Below the pieces are notes generated by a model. It was given only the letters and a program-made list of their open reading frames with translations. It was not told where the DNA came from and ran no database searches. The position numbers and the translations under genes are program-made. A stretch of DNA of 64,000 nt from Paludisphaera borealis (GTDB taxonomy: Bacteria; Planctomycetota; Planctomycetia; Isosphaerales; Isosphaeraceae). The stretch is from positions 2,108,001-2,172,000 of the forward strand of contig NZ_CP019082.1 of NCBI RefSeq assembly GCF_001956985.1. Direction: 5' to 3'. Below, piece by piece: positions 1 to 9,832 of this stretch (positions are counted from its first letter, which is position 1; every line of letters starts with the position of its first letter).

Positions 1-1561
1 ACGCCGAGTTGTTGCCAGGCGCCCCGATCAACACCTCGTTGGTCTGTCCGGAGTTGATCGGCGCGACAAAGCCCAGGGCCGAGCCCGCCATGTCGCCGAG
101 GTTGCCGATCAGCGACAACGAGCTGACCGCGGCGGGGATCGTATTGAGCGTGAAGATCCCGTTGATGAGATTGTTCGCGCCGCCGTAGAGAATCGTGACG
201 CGGCCCTGGTTCGCGGTCGTACTGGAGCCGCCGTAGTTCGGCGAGCCGATCATGATGTCGGCGACGCCGTCGCTGTTGAAGTCGCCCGCGCTGTAGACCG
301 CGGCGCCGGCGCGTTCGCTGCCGGCCCCGCCGCCGCCGCTGATCGCGGCGCCGGGCACCGTCGCCGGGGACGAGCCGGCCGGCTGGCCGACGCGAGCGAG
401 GGAGATGAAATTGTAGTTGAAGTTGTTGGTGACGAGGCCGCCCAGATTGCCGCCGTACACCAGGTAGGCGGTACCGTTCCCGCCGGCCGCCGCCGGGGCG
501 CCGATCAGGAGGTCGCCAAGCCCGTCGCCGTTGACGTCGCCGGCGCCGGAGACCGCGAAGCCGGCCTGGTTGCCCGCCGCGGCGCCGGCCAGCACCAGAC
601 CCGCGGTGCCGCCGGCCTGGCCGAACAGCGAAACATCGATGGGCGTGGTGTTCGTGCTCGTCGGAATGCCGTTGGCCGACACGACGTAGACGGCGCCGCT
701 GTTGGCGGTCCCGCCGGTGCCGACCGTGGCGTTCGTCGCCCCCATGGCGATGTCGTTGGAGCCGTCGTTCAGGAAGTTGCCGATCCCCGCCACCGAGGCC
801 CCCAGCCGCGAGCCGAGCACGGACGTCGCGTAGGTCACGATGCTGATGCCGGCCGTGGCCGTCGGGTTGTCAAGGTCGATCGTCTGCCCGGACAGGCCGA
901 GAAGATTCGTCGAGCCGTAGACGAGATAGACCCGGCCCGAGCCGATGCTCGTCGCGTCGCCGGCGGCGTCGAGGGCGTTCGGGGCGCCGATCAGGAACGC
1001 CTGCGTGCCGTTGATCACCCCCGCGTTGGCCACCGAGAAGCCGAGTTGCGAGCTTCCGCTCTTGCTCGCGATGAAGGTGATCCCCGTGAAGTTGTAGGCG
1101 CCGGTCGAGCTGCCGGAGATCGGATTGACCTGGCCGGTCGTGCCCAGAGTGTTTAACGCGCCGACCCGTCCGTTGGGGGCGACGTTGGTGACCAGGGGCA
1201 CGGTCGTGTTCAGCCAGTCGAGCGTCGACGTCGTGGTGGCGGTCGACTGCTGCTGGGAGCCGAAGACGAGCGAGACCGACGGGGTGGTGCCGTTCGGCGA
1301 GCCGATCAGGAAGCTGTCGTAACCAGTGCCGTTGATATCGCCGAGCTCGGCGACGCTGGCGCCGGCGTTCTGGCTGGTCGTCGAGCCGACCATGTTGATG
1401 CCGACGTTGCCGGTGGCGATGTTGGGCAACGCCGGGGGCGTCGTGGATCCCAGGTCGAACGCCATCAAGATCTTGGCTTCCAGGTTTTCGCCACGAGGCC
1501 GAAACGCCACTTTCTTCCGCACCGCCTTCGACGGCCGCGGACCGCGCTTGCCAAACAGCAT
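1..1561 (-). CDS. FG-GAP repeat (integrin alpha-like) surface protein, 3' part missing
   Basis: Translation of the minus strand is open from an ATG at 1561 to the window edge, so the C-terminus lies outside. The N-terminus is Lys/Arg-rich (MLFGKRGPRPSKAVRKK) and leads into ENLEAKILMA, an LExR-like motif common at the start of planctomycete exported proteins. After that, blocks of the FG-GAP type recur: GDINGTGYDSFLIGSPNG, GVINGTQAFLIGAPNA, GDVNGDGLGDLLIGAPAA and GDFNSDGVADIMIGSPNYGG. In integrin-type beta-propellers these N-x-D-G-x-x-D loops bind Ca2+. Composition is rich in Gly, Ala, Ser, Thr and Asn. A cell-surface or secreted adhesion/structural role is inferred; no enzymatic motif is visible in the part seen. 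It is divergent from the efflux operon to its right. Confidence 0.85.
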   Translation of the reverse strand, partial: MLFGKRGPRPSKAVRKKVAFRPRGENLEAKILMAFDLGSTTPPALPNIATGNVGINMVGSTTSQNAGASVAELGDINGTGYDSFLIGSPNGTTPSVSLVFGSQQQSTATTTSTLDWLNTTVPLVTNVAPNGRVGALNTLGTTGQVNPISGSSTGAYNFTGITFIASKSGSSQLGFSVANAGVINGTQAFLIGAPNALDAAGDATSIGSGRVYLVYGSTNLLGLSGQTIDLDNPTATAGISIVTYATSVLGSRLGASVAGIGNFLNDGSNDIAMGATNATVGTGGTANSGAVYVVSANGIPTSTNTTPIDVSLFGQAGGTAGLVLAGAAAGNQAGFAVSGAGDVNGDGLGDLLIGAPAAAGGNGTAYLVYGGNLGGLVTNNFNYNFISLARVGQPAGSSPATVPGAAISGGGGAGSERAGAAVYSAGDFNSDGVADIMIGSPNYGGSSTTANQGRVTILYGGANNLINGIFTLNTIPAAVSSLSLIGNLGDMAGSALGFVAPINSGQTNEVLIGAPGNNSA

Positions 1562-2043
1562 GGGAGACTCCCTCCTCCAGGCTCCTATCCGCGTTCCGCC
1601 ACGAGTCAATTCGCTACGGCGCCTCGCGGCGGGCGACCCTCGTTAGACGCGTTCGACCCCGAAAAGCTCCAGCTCTCGAAGCCGAACGGCCTCGGCGCGA
1701 TCTCGCCGCCAAGGGTTCCCTTTTACCTCAGCAGTTTCGACCTGCTCGCGGCCGCAACTCCATTGAAACCGTCCGGCTTACAACCCGCACTCATCCGGAC
1801 TCCCGTTCTTTCGATTCAACTCGAACAATCCGTAAATCCGATAGTTCAGGTGAATCGATCGGCTTCCCGTCCGGTCGACGCTCCGTCGGGCCTCGTCACG
1901 ACGCGATGCACCTTGTCTCCCACCACTCCCAAGTCGAAGGCCCGAGGGAACGCCACGACGGGCGCCCCCGTACGACGCGAGGCGCGGTCCACCCCTCCTG
2001 GTGGACGCGATCCGGTGGAATGCGAGTTGTCGAGGCAAGTTAC
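1562..2043. other. Divergent intergenic region, no gene seen
   Basis: This stretch separates the FG-GAP gene (minus) from the TolC-like gene (plus) and must hold both promoters. The frame of the TolC-like gene is open upstream to 1906, but that extension has no family similarity. No convincing -35/-10 pair, repeat or RNA gene was seen. Confidence 0.4.
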
Positions 2044-4898
2044 ATGGCCGAACCAAGAAGTAAAAGAAACGTTCCGATCCCTTACCGGTTCGGAGCCGCG
2101 CCGGCCTTGCTGGCCCTTCTGCTCGGAACCCAGCCGGGTTGCACCCGCGAATTCTTCCGGGAATGGGCCAACCAGGACGTGTCGGAAGCCGTCTTCGAAA
2201 AGAGTCGCGACCCGCGATGGCGTCTCGACACGTTCTCGATCGAACCGCCGGCGATGTCCCGGTTCGCCGACCCGTATGATCCGGACTTCCCACCGGCACC
2301 GCCCGACGACCATGCCACCGCGGCGCTCTCGCCGGTCCCGCAGAGCCCCGACAACCAGTTGATGATCCCCGCCGAGGGGACGGGCTATATCGAGATGCTC
2401 GAGCGCTGGCAGCAGGAGCGCGAGTCGCTTCCCAAGCCGCCCAAGCGTGGAAACGGAGCCAAACCCGCCCAACCGAACGGTCCGGAAGGCGTCGGTCAGC
2501 CGGCCGCCCCGCCTGGACCGTCACAGACGCCGTCGCCGTTCCTTCCCGGAGCGGCAGCCCCGCCCGGCGCGGGGGCGACCACGCCGCCGCAGGCCTCGAC
2601 CTGGAAACTGGATCAGAAAGCCGGGGCGGAGGCGCGGAAAACGACGCCGATACTACTTGCGGACGCACGCACGGCGGGTGCCAAGAAGGTCATCCCGCCC
2701 CCTCGGCCGGCTTCCAGCTTCGCGACGGCGAACGCCGAGCAGCCGAGGCGGTCGCAGGACGGCGCGGTTCGCAGGACGGCCCAGCAAGCCGTCGACGCCG
2801 ACAATTCCATTCGCGGCGTCCGCCCCGGCGACTCCGAGAAGAAGCCCCTCGGTCAGCCCGATTCCACGCTCACGCCGGTGTCCCCGGTTCCCCTGGACCC
2901 GAATCCCAACGAACGCGACATGGCCGATCCCAACCTGGCACGCCCTGGGCAGATGACACCGGAAGGGCCGAAAGGCGCGTTCACGCAGGAGCAGGCCGCG
3001 GAACTCTCCGGCGTCCTCGTTCCGTCGATCCCCGAACTCAACGAGGCGGCGGCGGCCGGCCTCCCGAGCAACAGCAATCCTTACAAGGTGACGATGCAGC
3101 AAGCGTTCACCTTGGCGCTGATTAACAGTCGTGCGTACCAGTCGCAGCTCGAGGGGGTGTATTCGACGGCCCTCGCCGTCACCCTCCAGCGGTTCCAATT
3201 CCAGCCGCAGTTCTACGCCGGCCTGTCGCCCCAGACGTCGCCGCTCGCCGGGTTCGCCGGGGCCATCCCACCCAACCGGTTCAACTACCAGACCCGGTTC
3301 TCGCCCGGTGGCCAGGTGTCGGCCTTGCAAATCAGCGAGGTGGCCGGCGTCGGCAAGCTGCTCAACTCGGGCGGCCAGTTGGCCCTCGGCTTCGCCAACC
3401 AGGTCGTCTTCAACCTGGTGGGCAAGAACCCAATTCAGCCCAGCGTGCAGTCGTCGCTCCCGATCTCGTTCTTCCAGCCGTTCCTGCGTGGCGGCGGACG
3501 CGCGGTGATTCTGGAGGCCCTGACGCAGGCCGAGCGCAACCTGGTCTACCAGGTCCGCTCGTTCGCGAAATTCCGGCAGGAGTTCATCGTCGCAGTCCTC
3601 ATGGGCTCGACCGTCCAGAGCCTGGGGACGACCTTCGGCGGCACCGCGTTCTCCACCGGGAGCAACAGCGACCCCACCACCGGCTTCATCCCCGTGGCCT
3701 TCAATCTCGCCCAGGTGAGCATCGACCGCCGGAACGTCGCCTACTTCGAGCAGCTCGTCAACCTGTACACCCAGTTGATCGACGGCGAGGCCTCGGGCCT
3801 GACTCAGCTCCAGGTCGACCAGGCCCGGTCCAACCTGGTCAGGGCGCGTCAAACCCTGGTGCAGGACACCCTGACATACCGCTTCAGCCTCGACCAGTTC
3901 AAGCAGCAGCTCGGCCTGCCCCCCGACCTGCCCATGATCTGCGACCTCAGCCTCGTCCAGCCCTTCGTCGACGTCTGGGACAGCATCGACGACTGGCAGC
4001 GGGACCCGAAGCGCGACCTGAAAGACCTGCCCACGCTCGTCGGCAAGGTGCCCCAGCTTGAGGACGTGGTCATCGACGGCCGCTCCATGCTCGGCCTATA
4101 CAAAGGGAGCACGACGTATAGCGAGGAGGAAGAGCTGGAGGACGTGCTCCAGGCCGGCGTCCGGACCGCGCTCGAATACCGGCTCGACGTCATGAACCAA
4201 CGGGCGCAACTTTACGACACCTGGCGGCAAATTCGGGTACAAGCGAATTCGCTGAAAGGTATACTCAACGTAGGTGTTACAAACCAGGTACTCACTCCGC
4301 CCACGAGCACCAACCCCTTTGGCTTCTTTTCGCAGGCGACCCAGTTCAGTCTCGTGCTGAACGCCGAGCTTCCCTTGATCCGCCTCGCCGAACGCAACAA
4401 CTTCCGAGCGGCCATCGTCAACTACGAGAGGCAGCGGCGGAATCTGCAGAACATCGAGGACTCGCTGAAGGTCCAGCTCAGGCAAGACATCCGCCAGATG
4501 CAGGTCGCCGCGATCACCTATGAGATCGCCAAACAGAGTCTTGAGTTGAACATCCGACTGAAGGACCAGGCGTTCGAGCAGATCATCGCCCCCCCCAGGG
4601 AGGGACCGGCCAGGGCCTGGCTCAGTCGGCCAACGCGGCGACCCAAACCACGAACCTGATCAGTTTCCAGCAGTCGCTCATCCAGGCCGAAGGGACGTTG
4701 CAAAACGTCTGGCAGAATTTCCAGTTGGCTCGACTATCCCTTTACCGCGACATCGGCACCTTGCCCTACGATGAATGGGAGGCGTTCAGTGAACTTTTCC
4801 CTGCAGAATACCGAGGACCCAGCCTCGGCTCAGGCACCAGTGACACGCGATCTGCCCGCGCTCCAGCGGCCGAAGCGGCGGCGGCCGTCGCTCGGTAA
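2044..4898 (+). CDS. TolC-like outer membrane efflux protein, with an apparent frameshift at 4589-4596
   Basis: ATG 2044 starts a short basic segment, a hydrophobic stretch (FGAAPALLALLLGTQPGC) that looks like a lipoprotein-type signal with an atypical lipobox, then about 270 Pro/Ala-rich residues and a TolC/OEP helical domain of about 560 residues. The frame in use stops at 4659. The continuation is in another frame from a run of eight C at 4589-4596: after a one-base slip it reads QGGTGQGLAQSANAATQ, then NVWQNFQLARLSLYRDIGTLP, the usual end of this family, and stops at 4898. Frame-corrected length is about 951 aa. It heads an operon with an HlyD adaptor and MacB-like ABC transporter and should be the outer membrane channel. 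A sequencing error, a real mutation or programmed -1 slippage cannot be told apart here. Confidence 0.8.
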
Positions 4899-6693
4899 GC
4901 TGCTGACGCTCGGCCTCGTCGCCTCCCTCGCCGTGGCCGGAGTGGCGCTCGTGAGCGTCCCCGGCCTCAGCAAGCCGTTCCGCACCTTGTTCGCGGCGAC
5001 GAGCATCGAGATCGTGCCGCACGAGATCAAGCTCGGGGCGCTGCCGATCACGGTCACCGAGAAAGGAGCGCTCGAAAGCTCCAAGAACGACGACGTCTCC
5101 TGCCTGGTCGAAGGGCAGACGACAATCATCATGATCCTGCCGGAAGGGACCCGGGTCAAGAAAGGCCAGTTGGTCTGCGAGCTGGACTCGGCCGCCCTCC
5201 GCGACTCGCTCACCAACCAGAAGATCGCCACTCAGGGCGCCGAGGCCTCGTACCAGCAGGCCAAGCTGACCCGCGAGGTCGCCGAGATCGCGGTCAAGGA
5301 GTACGAGGAAGGGGTCTACCTCCAGGACAAGGCGACGATCAAGGGCGAGATCAAGCTCGCCGAATCGGAGATGGCCCGCTCCGAGGACCGCGTCGCCTGG
5401 GCCGCCCGGATGTTCGAGAAAGGCTACGTCTCGCGGGCCCAGAAGGTCTCCGAGGAGCTGAACTACCAGAAGGCCGGGTTCGCCCTCGAACAGGCCCAGG
5501 GCAAGCTGATCGTGCTCGACCAGTTCACCAAGGCCAAGACGATCAAGGAGCTGCGCAGCGACGTCGAGAAAGCCCACTCGGACGAGCTGGCCAAGGAGCA
5601 GACCTTGAAACTTGAGCGCGACAAGGAAGCGAAGTACGAGAAGCAGATCGTCAACTGCAAACTGTACGCCCCCAACGACGGCCTGATCGTCTACGCCAAC
5701 GACGCCGGCCGGTCGTTCGGCAGCAACGCGCCGCAGATCGAGGAAGGCGCCACCGTCCGTGAGCGCCAGAAGATCTTCAGCCTGCCCGACATCGCCAACA
5801 TGCAGGTCAACGCCAAGGTCCACGAATCGCAGATCGACAAGATCACGCCCAACATGCAGGCCCGGATCCGCGTCGACGCGTTCGCCGACACCGAGCTGAT
5901 CGGCCATGTCGTCGACGTCGCGCCCCTGCCCGACCAGACCAGCTTCTTCAGCTCGGACATCAAGGTCTACACGACCCGGATCAAGATCGACAAGCCGCTC
6001 CCCGGCCTCCGTCCCGGCATGAACGCCGAGGTCGTGATCCTCGTCGACCGCAAGGAAGACGTCCTCAGCGTGCCGGTGCAGGCGATCCTCGAATACGGCG
6101 GCAAGGACCACGTCGCCGTCCGCACCGGCGACGGCTACGAGCGGAAGGAAGTCACCCTCGGCGCCACCAACGACAAGTTCGTCGAAGTCACCCAGGGGGT
6201 CTCGGCCGGCATGTTCGTCGCCCTCAACCCCGTCGTCCTGCTCTCCGACGCCGAGAAGCGCGAACTCTTCGGCGCCGGCCGCGGAGCCTCGAAGAAGGCG
6301 TGGGGCGGAGCCGAGAAGGGGGCCCCCGGCGCGCCGGGTGAAGCCGGCAAGGCCGGACCCGCCGGCGCTCTCGGAGCACCGGGCGCACCGGCCGGAAAGA
6401 CCGGCGATTTCGCCAAGGCCAAGGCCAAGGGCGCTCGCAAGGGCGGCGGCGCCGGTGGAGGGATTTTCGCGAAAATCCCCGCCGAAGACCGGGCCAAGTT
6501 GAAGGGCGCCACCGAAGAAGAACGGGCCGCGATCTTCAAGAAGGCCGGCATCACCGAAGCCGAGATCGAGCAGATGAAGCAGATGCGCCAGAACGGCGGC
6601 GGCGGCCCCGGCGGCGGTGGTGGTGGTGGATTCGGAGGCGGCGGTGGCGGTGGCGGTGGCGGTGCCGGCGGCCCAGGCGGGGGAGGGAACTGA
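4789..6693 (+). CDS. HlyD/MacA-type periplasmic adaptor with a Gly-rich C-terminal tail
   Basis: Membrane-fusion subunit linking the inner membrane ABC transporter to the TolC-like channel. The likely start is GTG 4789, with GGGAGG at 4778-4783 six bases upstream; an in-frame ATG lies at 4771. After about 30 residues comes one membrane segment (LLTLGLVASLAVAGVALVSV), then a lipoyl-like half (GTRVKKGQLVCELDSAAL), a long charged coiled coil, the second lipoyl half (NDGLIVYANDAG) and beta-barrel/membrane-proximal domains (LRPGMNAEVVILVDRKEDVL). The last ~120 residues are unusual: collagen-like GAPGAPGEAGKAG, a charged helical segment (EDRAKLKGATEEERAAIFKK), then a nearly pure poly-Gly tail. The start overlaps the end of the TolC-like frame by 110 bases. 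Confidence 0.85.
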   Translation: MNFSLQNTEDPASAQAPVTRDLPALQRPKRRRPSLGKLLTLGLVASLAVAGVALVSVPGLSKPFRTLFAATSIEIVPHEIKLGALPITVTEKGALESSKNDDVSCLVEGQTTIIMILPEGTRVKKGQLVCELDSAALRDSLTNQKIATQGAEASYQQAKLTREVAEIAVKEYEEGVYLQDKATIKGEIKLAESEMARSEDRVAWAARMFEKGYVSRAQKVSEELNYQKAGFALEQAQGKLIVLDQFTKAKTIKELRSDVEKAHSDELAKEQTLKLERDKEAKYEKQIVNCKLYAPNDGLIVYANDAGRSFGSNAPQIEEGATVRERQKIFSLPDIANMQVNAKVHESQIDKITPNMQARIRVDAFADTELIGHVVDVAPLPDQTSFFSSDIKVYTTRIKIDKPLPGLRPGMNAEVVILVDRKEDVLSVPVQAILEYGGKDHVAVRTGDGYERKEVTLGATNDKFVEVTQGVSAGMFVALNPVVLLSDAEKRELFGAGRGASKKAWGGAEKGAPGAPGEAGKAGPAGALGAPGAPAGKTGDFAKAKAKGARKGGGAGGGIFAKIPAEDRAKLKGATEEERAAIFKKAGITEAEIEQMKQMRQNGGGGPGGGGGGGFGGGGGGGGGGAGGPGGGGN

Positions 6694-6695
6694 CC

Positions 6696-7511
6696 GTGGA
6701 TTTTCGTCCCAGCCAGGACCATCAGGCCGACAAGCCGCTGGTTTCGATCAAGGACGTCCGCAAGACCTACGTGATGGGGCACGGCCCCGGCGGCGGCCTC
6801 TTCGGACGTCGGAACCAGAACAACACGGTCACCGTACACGCCCTTCGGGGCGTGTCGGTCGATTTCTACCCCGGCGAGTACGTCGCCATCATGGGGGCGT
6901 CGGGCTCGGGCAAGAGCACCATGCTCAACCTGCTCGGCTGCCTCGACCGCCCCACCAGCGGCCAGTATTACCTCGGCGACCGCGACGTCTCGCGGCTCGA
7001 CGACGACGAGCTGTCCGAGGTCCGCAGTCGTTACCTCGGCTTCATCTTCCAGTCGTACAACTTGATCGCCCAGTACACGGTGCTGGAGAACATCCAGCTC
7101 CCGCTGACGTATCAAGGGAACGGCGAGCTCACGCCCGAGGCTCAGGAGCGCTCGCGCGAGCTGGCCGCGATGGTCGGCCTCGGCGACCGCTACGACCACC
7201 GCCCGACGCAGCTCTCCGGCGGTCAACAACAGCGAGTGGCCATCGCCCGGTCGCTCATCAACGACCCGTACATCATCCTCGCCGACGAGGCGACGGGCAA
7301 CCTCGACACCAAGACGAGCCACGAGATCATGGAGATGCTCGGACGGCTCAACGACGCCGGCAAGACCATCATCATGGTCACCCACGAAGACGACATCGCC
7401 CACCACGCCAAGCGGATCATCCGGATGCGCGACGGCCTGGTCATCGAGGACGGCCCCAGCCCCCGGATGCTGGAAGCCCAGGAAACCCTGTCGCTCCCAG
7501 CCGAAGCCTGA
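6696..7511 (+). CDS. ABC transporter ATP-binding protein, MacB/LolD type
   Basis: Starts with GTG 6696, three bases after the adaptor stop, with GGGAGGG just upstream. It is a complete ATPase of 271 aa: Walker A GASGSGKST, Q-loop FIFQSYNLIAQYTV, signature LSGGQQQRVAIARSL, Walker B IILADEATGNLD and H-loop MVTHE. A short insert (GHGPGGGLFGRRNQNN) follows the first strand. LSGGQQQRVAIARSL and the DEATGNLD motif are typical of the MacB/LolD/FtsE group, which work with FtsX-like permeases rather than with canonical importers. It powers the permease encoded next, in a MacAB-TolC-like export system whose substrate cannot be told from sequence. Confidence 0.93.
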   Translation: MDFRPSQDHQADKPLVSIKDVRKTYVMGHGPGGGLFGRRNQNNTVTVHALRGVSVDFYPGEYVAIMGASGSGKSTMLNLLGCLDRPTSGQYYLGDRDVSRLDDDELSEVRSRYLGFIFQSYNLIAQYTVLENIQLPLTYQGNGELTPEAQERSRELAAMVGLGDRYDHRPTQLSGGQQQRVAIARSLINDPYIILADEATGNLDTKTSHEIMEMLGRLNDAGKTIIMVTHEDDIAHHAKRIIRMRDGLVIEDGPSPRMLEAQETLSLPAEA

Positions 7512-7584
7512 GCCGGCCTCGACCGTCCTCCGCTCGCTCTCCCGAACCGATCCGATTCGACCGACACGACAAGGAATCGCTCTC

Positions 7585-8868
7585 ATGCGACGCATCTGGC
7601 GCGGGCTGAAACTCGGGATGAAAAGCCTCCTGCTGCACAAGCTGCGGTCGGGGCTGACGGTTCTGGGCATCGTCTTCGGCGTGGCCGCCGTGATCTCGAT
7701 GCTGGCCATCGCCGAGGGGTCGAGCCGCGACGCCCAGGAGCAGATCAAGGCCCTGGGCGCGACGAACATCATCGTCCGCTCGGTCAAGCCCAGCGACGAG
7801 GCCCAGGCGAGCGGCGGCCGCCCCGCGCGGATCCTCAACTACGGGATCAAGTACGCCGATTACGATCGGATCTTGGCGACGGTGCCGACGATCAAGAAGG
7901 CGCTGCCGATCCGCGAGATCCGCAAGCAGATCCGCCGGTTGCAGCACTACCTCGACGGCCGCGTCGTCGGCACGACGCAAGACTACGCCGACTTCAACAT
8001 GCTGCAAGTCGACCGGGGACGGTTCTTGACCGCGGCCGACAACGAGAAATACCAGAACTACGCGGTGCTCGCCGCCACGACCTCGAAGACCCTCTTCCCC
8101 TACGAAGACCCGATCGGCCAGTCGGTCAAGCTCGGCTCCGACTACTACACGGTCGTCGGTGTCACCAAGGAGCGGGAGAGTTCGGCGGGCGTCGGCGGCA
8201 GTCTCGCCGCGCAAGACTTCAACAAGGACGTCTACATCCCGCTCAACACCTGCCGGGTCCGGTTCGGCGAGAAGATCGTCAACAGTCGGTCGGGCTCGAT
8301 GGAAGCCGAGGAGACCCAGCTCTCGCAGATCACGCTCCAGGTCGCGACCATCGAGCAGGTGCAGCCCACCGTGCCGATCATCAAGGCGGCCTACGAGGGC
8401 GAGAAGTTCCACCCCAAGAAGGACGTCGAGATGACGGTGCCGTACGACTTGCTGCTGGCCGCCCAGCGCACGGCCCGGCAGTTCAGCATCATCCTCGGCA
8501 CCATCGCCGCGATCTCGCTGCTGGTCGGCGGCATCGGCATCATGAACATCATGCTGGCGACCGTCACCGAGCGCACCCGCGAGATCGGCATCCGTCGGGC
8601 GTTGGGAGCGAAGCGCAAGGACATCACCCAACAGTTTCTGATCGAGACCGTGGTGCTCTCGGGGGTCGGCGGACTGCTCGGCGTGTCGATGGGTATCGCG
8701 ATCCCCCAGATCATCGTCTACTTCATCCCCGACCAGAAAGCGTTCGTCACCGGCAGCTCGGTCATGCTGGCCTTCAGCATCTCGGTGGCCATCGGCATCC
8801 TCTTCGGCCTCTACCCGGCGCGGCGGGCGGCGCTCATGGACCCGATCGAAGCGCTTCGGCACGAGTGA
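7585..8868 (+). CDS. MacB-like ABC transporter permease (FtsX domain)
   Basis: ATG 7585 has AAGGAA eight bases upstream. The 427-residue product has one N-terminal membrane helix (LRSGLTVLGIVFGVAAVISMLAIAEG), a periplasmic domain of about 230 residues of MacB_PCD type, and three C-terminal helices of the FtsX domain with the conserved stretch TVTERTREIGIRRALGAKRKDI. The end, GLYPARRAALMDPIEALRHE, is the standard terminus of MacB/LolC permeases. It is the last gene of the efflux operon and is 73 bases after the ATPase. The architecture is that of a mechanotransmission-type ABC exporter, so substrates are probably taken from the periplasm and pushed through the TolC-like channel. Confidence 0.92.
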   Translation: MRRIWRGLKLGMKSLLLHKLRSGLTVLGIVFGVAAVISMLAIAEGSSRDAQEQIKALGATNIIVRSVKPSDEAQASGGRPARILNYGIKYADYDRILATVPTIKKALPIREIRKQIRRLQHYLDGRVVGTTQDYADFNMLQVDRGRFLTAADNEKYQNYAVLAATTSKTLFPYEDPIGQSVKLGSDYYTVVGVTKERESSAGVGGSLAAQDFNKDVYIPLNTCRVRFGEKIVNSRSGSMEAEETQLSQITLQVATIEQVQPTVPIIKAAYEGEKFHPKKDVEMTVPYDLLLAAQRTARQFSIILGTIAAISLLVGGIGIMNIMLATVTERTREIGIRRALGAKRKDITQQFLIETVVLSGVGGLLGVSMGIAIPQIIVYFIPDQKAFVTGSSVMLAFSISVAIGILFGLYPARRAALMDPIEALRHE

Positions 8869-9329
8869 TTCCGTTCCCGTGCTTCAAAACCATCCCTCCC
8901 GGCGGCCGGATCGATACAGGCCGCCGGGCCTGCCTATGCGTGCAACGCAGCTTGAAGTTCTTCCTGGTTGGGCTTGCATCGCCATTCCGGGATTACTAGG
9001 CTTGATCATTGAAAGACGAAACCGGAAGTGGCAGGGGCCCGCCGGACGTCTCATTTTTTTTGGCCTCGGGACTCGTCCCGAAGCAAGACCTGGAGCCGTT
9101 GACCGCGACTGCGTCCGTCCTGAACCATTCCAGTGTCGAGGGGCCGCGGGCGGATGGACGTCCATTCCGCTCAATCCCAGGCGCGATGACGCTCGACGAT
9201 CGCCATCGATCCGAGTTTGCCACGCCCCTCGATCCTCGTTCAGCCCAGGTTCGATGTTGATGGCGAAGCCGCAAAGGCGGTTCGATCGGTACGTTACGCA
9301 CCCGTGACGAGGTGGGGGAGCAGATCGGC
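8869..9329. other. Intergenic region between the efflux operon and greA, with one GC-rich hairpin
   Basis: A perfect 10-bp inverted repeat, CCCGGCGGCC at 8898-8907 with GGCCGCCGGG at 8919-8928, lies 30 bases after the permease stop and may end operon transcription, although no T-run follows. A run of eight T begins near 9053 without a hairpin in front of it. Short open frames here lack family similarity and were not called. Confidence 0.4.
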
Positions 9330-9809
9330 ATGTCCACAGACCGAATCCCGATGTCGAAGCCAGGCTATGAAAAGCTCAAGGCTCAGCTCGACAAGATGAA
9401 AAACGAGGACATGCCCCGGATCGCCGAGCAGATCGCCGTCGCCCGCGATTTCGGCGACCTCTCCGAGAACGCCGAGTTCGACGCCGCCCGCGAAGCTCAG
9501 GGAATGCTCCAGGCCCGGATCAACGACCTCCAAGACAAGCTCCACCGCGCATACATCGTCGACCGGACGACTCTACCGACGGACCGCGTGGTCTTCGGAT
9601 CCAAAGTCCGCGTCCTCGACGTCGACATGGCGGAAGAGGAAGACTTCGTCCTCGTCGGCCCCGGCGAGGAAGATTACGACAACAACCGCATCCTCCTCAC
9701 CAGCCCGATCGGCCAAGGCCTTGTCGGCAAGAAGGTCGGCGATGAAGTCGAGGTTCCCATTCCCCGGGGCACTCTCAAGCTCAGGATCGTCGAGATCGGG
9801 GCCGAGTAA
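9330..9809 (+). CDS. greA: Transcription elongation factor GreA
   Basis: The product (159 aa from ATG 9330) has the full GreA layout: an N-terminal coiled coil with YEKLKAQLDKMKNEDMPRIA and the acidic-tip region ARDFGDLSENAEFDAAREAQ, followed by an FKBP-like C-terminal domain (PIGQGLVGKKVGDEVEVPIP). GreA inserts its coiled coil into the RNA polymerase secondary channel and stimulates cleavage of backtracked RNA; DLSENAEF carries the acidic tip residues. GGGGGAG at 9313-9319 supports ATG 9330; an in-frame GTG at 9312 would add six residues but lacks such a site. The gene converges on the pseudouridine synthase gene with only 23 bases between stops. Confidence 0.95.
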   Translation: MSTDRIPMSKPGYEKLKAQLDKMKNEDMPRIAEQIAVARDFGDLSENAEFDAAREAQGMLQARINDLQDKLHRAYIVDRTTLPTDRVVFGSKVRVLDVDMAEEEDFVLVGPGEEDYDNNRILLTSPIGQGLVGKKVGDEVEVPIPRGTLKLRIVEIGAE

Positions 9810-9832
9810 GCGCCTGGCTTACTTTATCCCGA

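Noticed and set aside
4698-4898. Separate small gene downstream of the TolC-like stop
   Set aside because: Its sequence is the conserved C-terminal end of the TolC family in the -1 frame, so it is the continuation of the same gene.
8879-9307. A 142-codon open frame between the efflux operon and greA
   Set aside because: No ribosome-binding site, no similarity, and an equally long frame exists on the other strand; typical of GC-rich intergenic DNA.
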